Of a stretch of 64,000 nt of DNA, positions 62,859 to 64,000 are shown in pieces (within the stretch, counting starts at the first letter, position 1; each line of letters begins with the position of its first letter). The position numbers were made by a program, and so were the translations under genes. The notes beneath the pieces were generated by a model. It did not search any database. It was not told the origin of the DNA and was given only the letters and a program-made list of their open reading frames with translations. The stretch is from Bryobacter sp. CoA8 C33 (GTDB lineage Bacteria > Acidobacteriota > Terriglobia > Bryobacterales > Bryobacteraceae): the NCBI GenBank assembly GCA_019931185.1, contig JAINDK010000030.1, positions 48,097 through 112,096 on the forward strand, given 5' to 3'.

Positions 62859-62990
62859 ATGAAAAAGATCCTCACCATGACTCTCGGCCTTGCCCTCGTT
62901 TTCGGCATGACGACTTTCGCCTCCGATGACAAGAAGCATGACAAGGACAAGAAAGAGCACAAGGACGAAAAGAAGAAGAAGGATCACTAA
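62859..62990 (+). CDS. Tiny exported Lys/His/Asp-rich peptide, 43 aa
   Basis: An ATG at 62859 opens a 43-codon frame with AGGAGA about 11 bases upstream and a strong terminator 30 bp downstream. The first 21 residues are a good signal peptide (MKKILTMTLGLALVFGMTTF, cleavage after the following Ala). The remaining 22 residues are almost only Asp, Lys, His, Glu and Ser (SDDKKHDKDKKEHKDEKKKK, then DH). The mature peptide would be highly charged and may bind metal or polyanions. It is too short for family recognition. The clean start, signal, ribosome-binding site and terminator support a real transcript. Confidence 0.72.
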   Translation: MKKILTMTLGLALVFGMTTFASDDKKHDKDKKEHKDEKKKKDH

Positions 62991-63020
62991 ACTTACTTCC
63001 ATCGCCATTAAACCCATCTA

Positions 63021-63046
63021 CCCCGGACTTGTCCGGGGTTTCTTTT
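63021..63046 (+). terminator. Rho-independent terminator after the small exported-peptide gene
   Basis: CCCCGGAC (63021-63028) pairs with GTCCGGGG (63031-63038), and TTTCTTTT follows at 63039-63046. It lies 30 bp after the stop at 62990, so it ends the transcript of the tiny peptide gene. Confidence 0.88.
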
Positions 63047-63873
63047 GTCGCATCCTCCTCGCCCTCGCGCCTGATGTCTCAGTGAGTTGAGCTTCTACAC
63101 CTAACTCCTACCCAAGGCCCCACCGCGATCCTCAATAGGACCAACTTCTCGTCCGCCGCAAGCGCTTCGAGCACCTTCATAAATCCTTTTTCCTCTTTAC
63201 CAAACGAACTCGCATCATCGGCCAAAAAACCCGTGGCACATGAGCCATTCAAGCTGGCGAACACTCCCCCGAACTCCCTGAACCCAAACACGCCTCTTCA
63301 AGGCCGTCATGGCAGCGTTACGGCACAGGGCGTGGTGGACGGATTCAAAGCACCAGCACTGCAGAGCGCTCGACAAAAATGTCAACCGGACTCCTAAGCG
63401 ATCTGAATCACGGCAAATTGCAACGAACTTGGAAATTACCGCTTTGTTGACTGCCGCCAACGTCTGCGCGGCCAAGCTTGCCCTCCCCCATTGGCGGAGA
63501 TGAGCCTGCCCATCCCCAATCTCAACCCTCCAGAGTGGATTCAGCTTCTGACGCCGAAGCAATCCTGGCGTACTTCCTCAAGTTCGGACTCGAGCCAGTG
63601 TCCATCCGCACGGAAGGTGAGCCGGTAGCGGCAACGGACGATAGTGCAGCGGATCAACGCCTGGCGGACACCAGAGACTCCGGCGCCCGCGACGCTTATT
63701 TCGCATCTGATATAGAAATCATCGACCAAAACAATCGATCTGTCGACACACTCGGTGGATTATTTAAACCGGAAATTCGAAATCATGTTCAGCGTCATCC
63801 TTAAGACGGACCCCTTCCCAGGTCAATCTTGCGAGGCGCAAGAAAGTTTTTCTGCCTGCGCTAGTGGTGTGCT
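63047..63873. other. Gene-poor stretch next to transposase fragment
   Basis: I see no supported gene here. Short open frames on both strands (for example 63215-63562 minus and 63478-63804 plus) have no recognisable motif, no signal peptide and no ribosome-binding site, and the base use differs from neighbouring genes. With the transposase fragment on its right, it may be decayed or inserted DNA. Confidence 0.6.
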
Positions 63874-64000
63874 TCAAACAGTCTGCCTGTTATTCAGTGC
63901 GCTCTGTGCCCGCATGACTTTGGCAAGGATATCCTGAGCGCTGGCGGTCCAGATGAAGGGTTTGGGCTCCTCATTGTGGTGGTCTACATATCCGTCGAGA
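63874..64000 (-). mobile_element. IS630-type transposase, C-terminal end (runs off right edge)
   Basis: The minus strand encodes LDGYVDHHNEEPKPFIWTAS, then AQDILAKVMRAQSALNNRQTV and a stop at 63874-63876. The pattern (D/E)xxNExPKPFxWT...DILAKVxRA is the conserved C-terminal end of IS630-family DDE transposases. The frame continues past base 64000, so intactness cannot be judged. The terminal inverted repeat, if present, would lie in the gene-poor stretch to the left; I did not find it. Confidence 0.8.

Noticed and set aside
63215..63562. 115-codon minus-strand frame in the gene-poor stretch
   Set aside because: No motif, signal or ribosome-binding site, and unlike the codon use of neighbours; treated as noncoding or decayed.

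Overview
The window is a GC-rich, gene-dense stretch of bacterial chromosome. It most likely comes from an Acidobacteriota of the Solibacter/Bryobacter group. The evidence is lineage-typical protein types: a secreted subtilase ending in the 'Solibacter C-terminal' domain (TIGR03437 type), a VWFA-related acidobacterial secreted protein (TIGR03436 type), an Oar-like TonB-dependent receptor with an N-terminal carboxypeptidase-regulatory domain, a GMC oxidoreductase with a cysteine cluster, and Gram-negative outer-membrane biogenesis genes. No rRNA, tRNA, CRISPR array, phage or defence cluster was found. Most of the window is core metabolism and envelope biogenesis.

Layout. 1-3.2 kb: 5' end of a 2'-5' RNA ligase-like gene (left edge), small conserved genes, a YgiT-type zinc-finger protein, an HlyD-type adaptor and a pirin. 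3.2-6.5 kb: large secreted subtilase. 6.5-13.4 kb: greA, a CDP-alcohol phosphatidyltransferase, acpS with an amidase, moeA-moaC, a VWFA protein and a 5'-nucleotidase. 13.4-22.7 kb: an aminotransferase without a canonical start codon, methyltransferases (one is rsmD), recG, a Gfo/Idh/MocA oxidoreductase, gatA-gatC, a DciA-like protein, maf and an EVE-domain protein. 22.8-26.0 kb: three-gene exopolysaccharide export module (outer-membrane export protein, chain-length protein, BY-type tyrosine kinase). 26.0-31.6 kb: orphan ketosynthase, small membrane protein, bamA and skp/ompH. 31.6-34.6 kb: GMC oxidoreductase, cysteine-rich secreted protein and aldose 1-epimerase operon. 34.6-37.9 kb: F0 part of ATP synthase (atpZ/I-like, atpI-like, atpB, atpE), a DHDPS-family lyase and a DUF480 protein. 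37.9-44.4 kb, minus strand: a ThiF/MoeB-HTH-dehydrogenase group, then S4 protein-phosphodiesterase-dxr-rseP-small membrane protein. 44.4-51.9 kb: BamA/TamA-like, SurA-N-like, TamB operon. 52.2-55.4 kb: TonB-dependent receptor. 55.5-57.2 kb: fused MetX-MetW. 57.3-61.7 kb: carA-carB. 61.7-64 kb: a glycosyltransferase-87 gene broken by an in-frame stop, a tiny Lys/His/Asp-rich exported peptide, about 0.8 kb without a credible gene, and the C-terminal end of an IS630-type transposase at the right edge.

The envelope theme is strong. bamA+skp, TamA-like+SurA-like+TamB, rseP, the polysaccharide exporter and the TonB receptor all build or use the outer membrane. Convergent neighbours are packed tightly, and three pairs share one CTAG as stop codon on both strands.

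I do not see a clear undescribed multi-gene system. The items most worth a second look are the MetX-MetW fusion, the aminotransferase with no ATG/GTG/TTG start, the TamA/SurA-like/TamB operon, the nonsense-broken GT87 gene, a fossil TonB-receptor C-terminus beside the intact receptor, a 76-nt structured intergenic element at 41986-42061, and terminators embedded in coding sequence.
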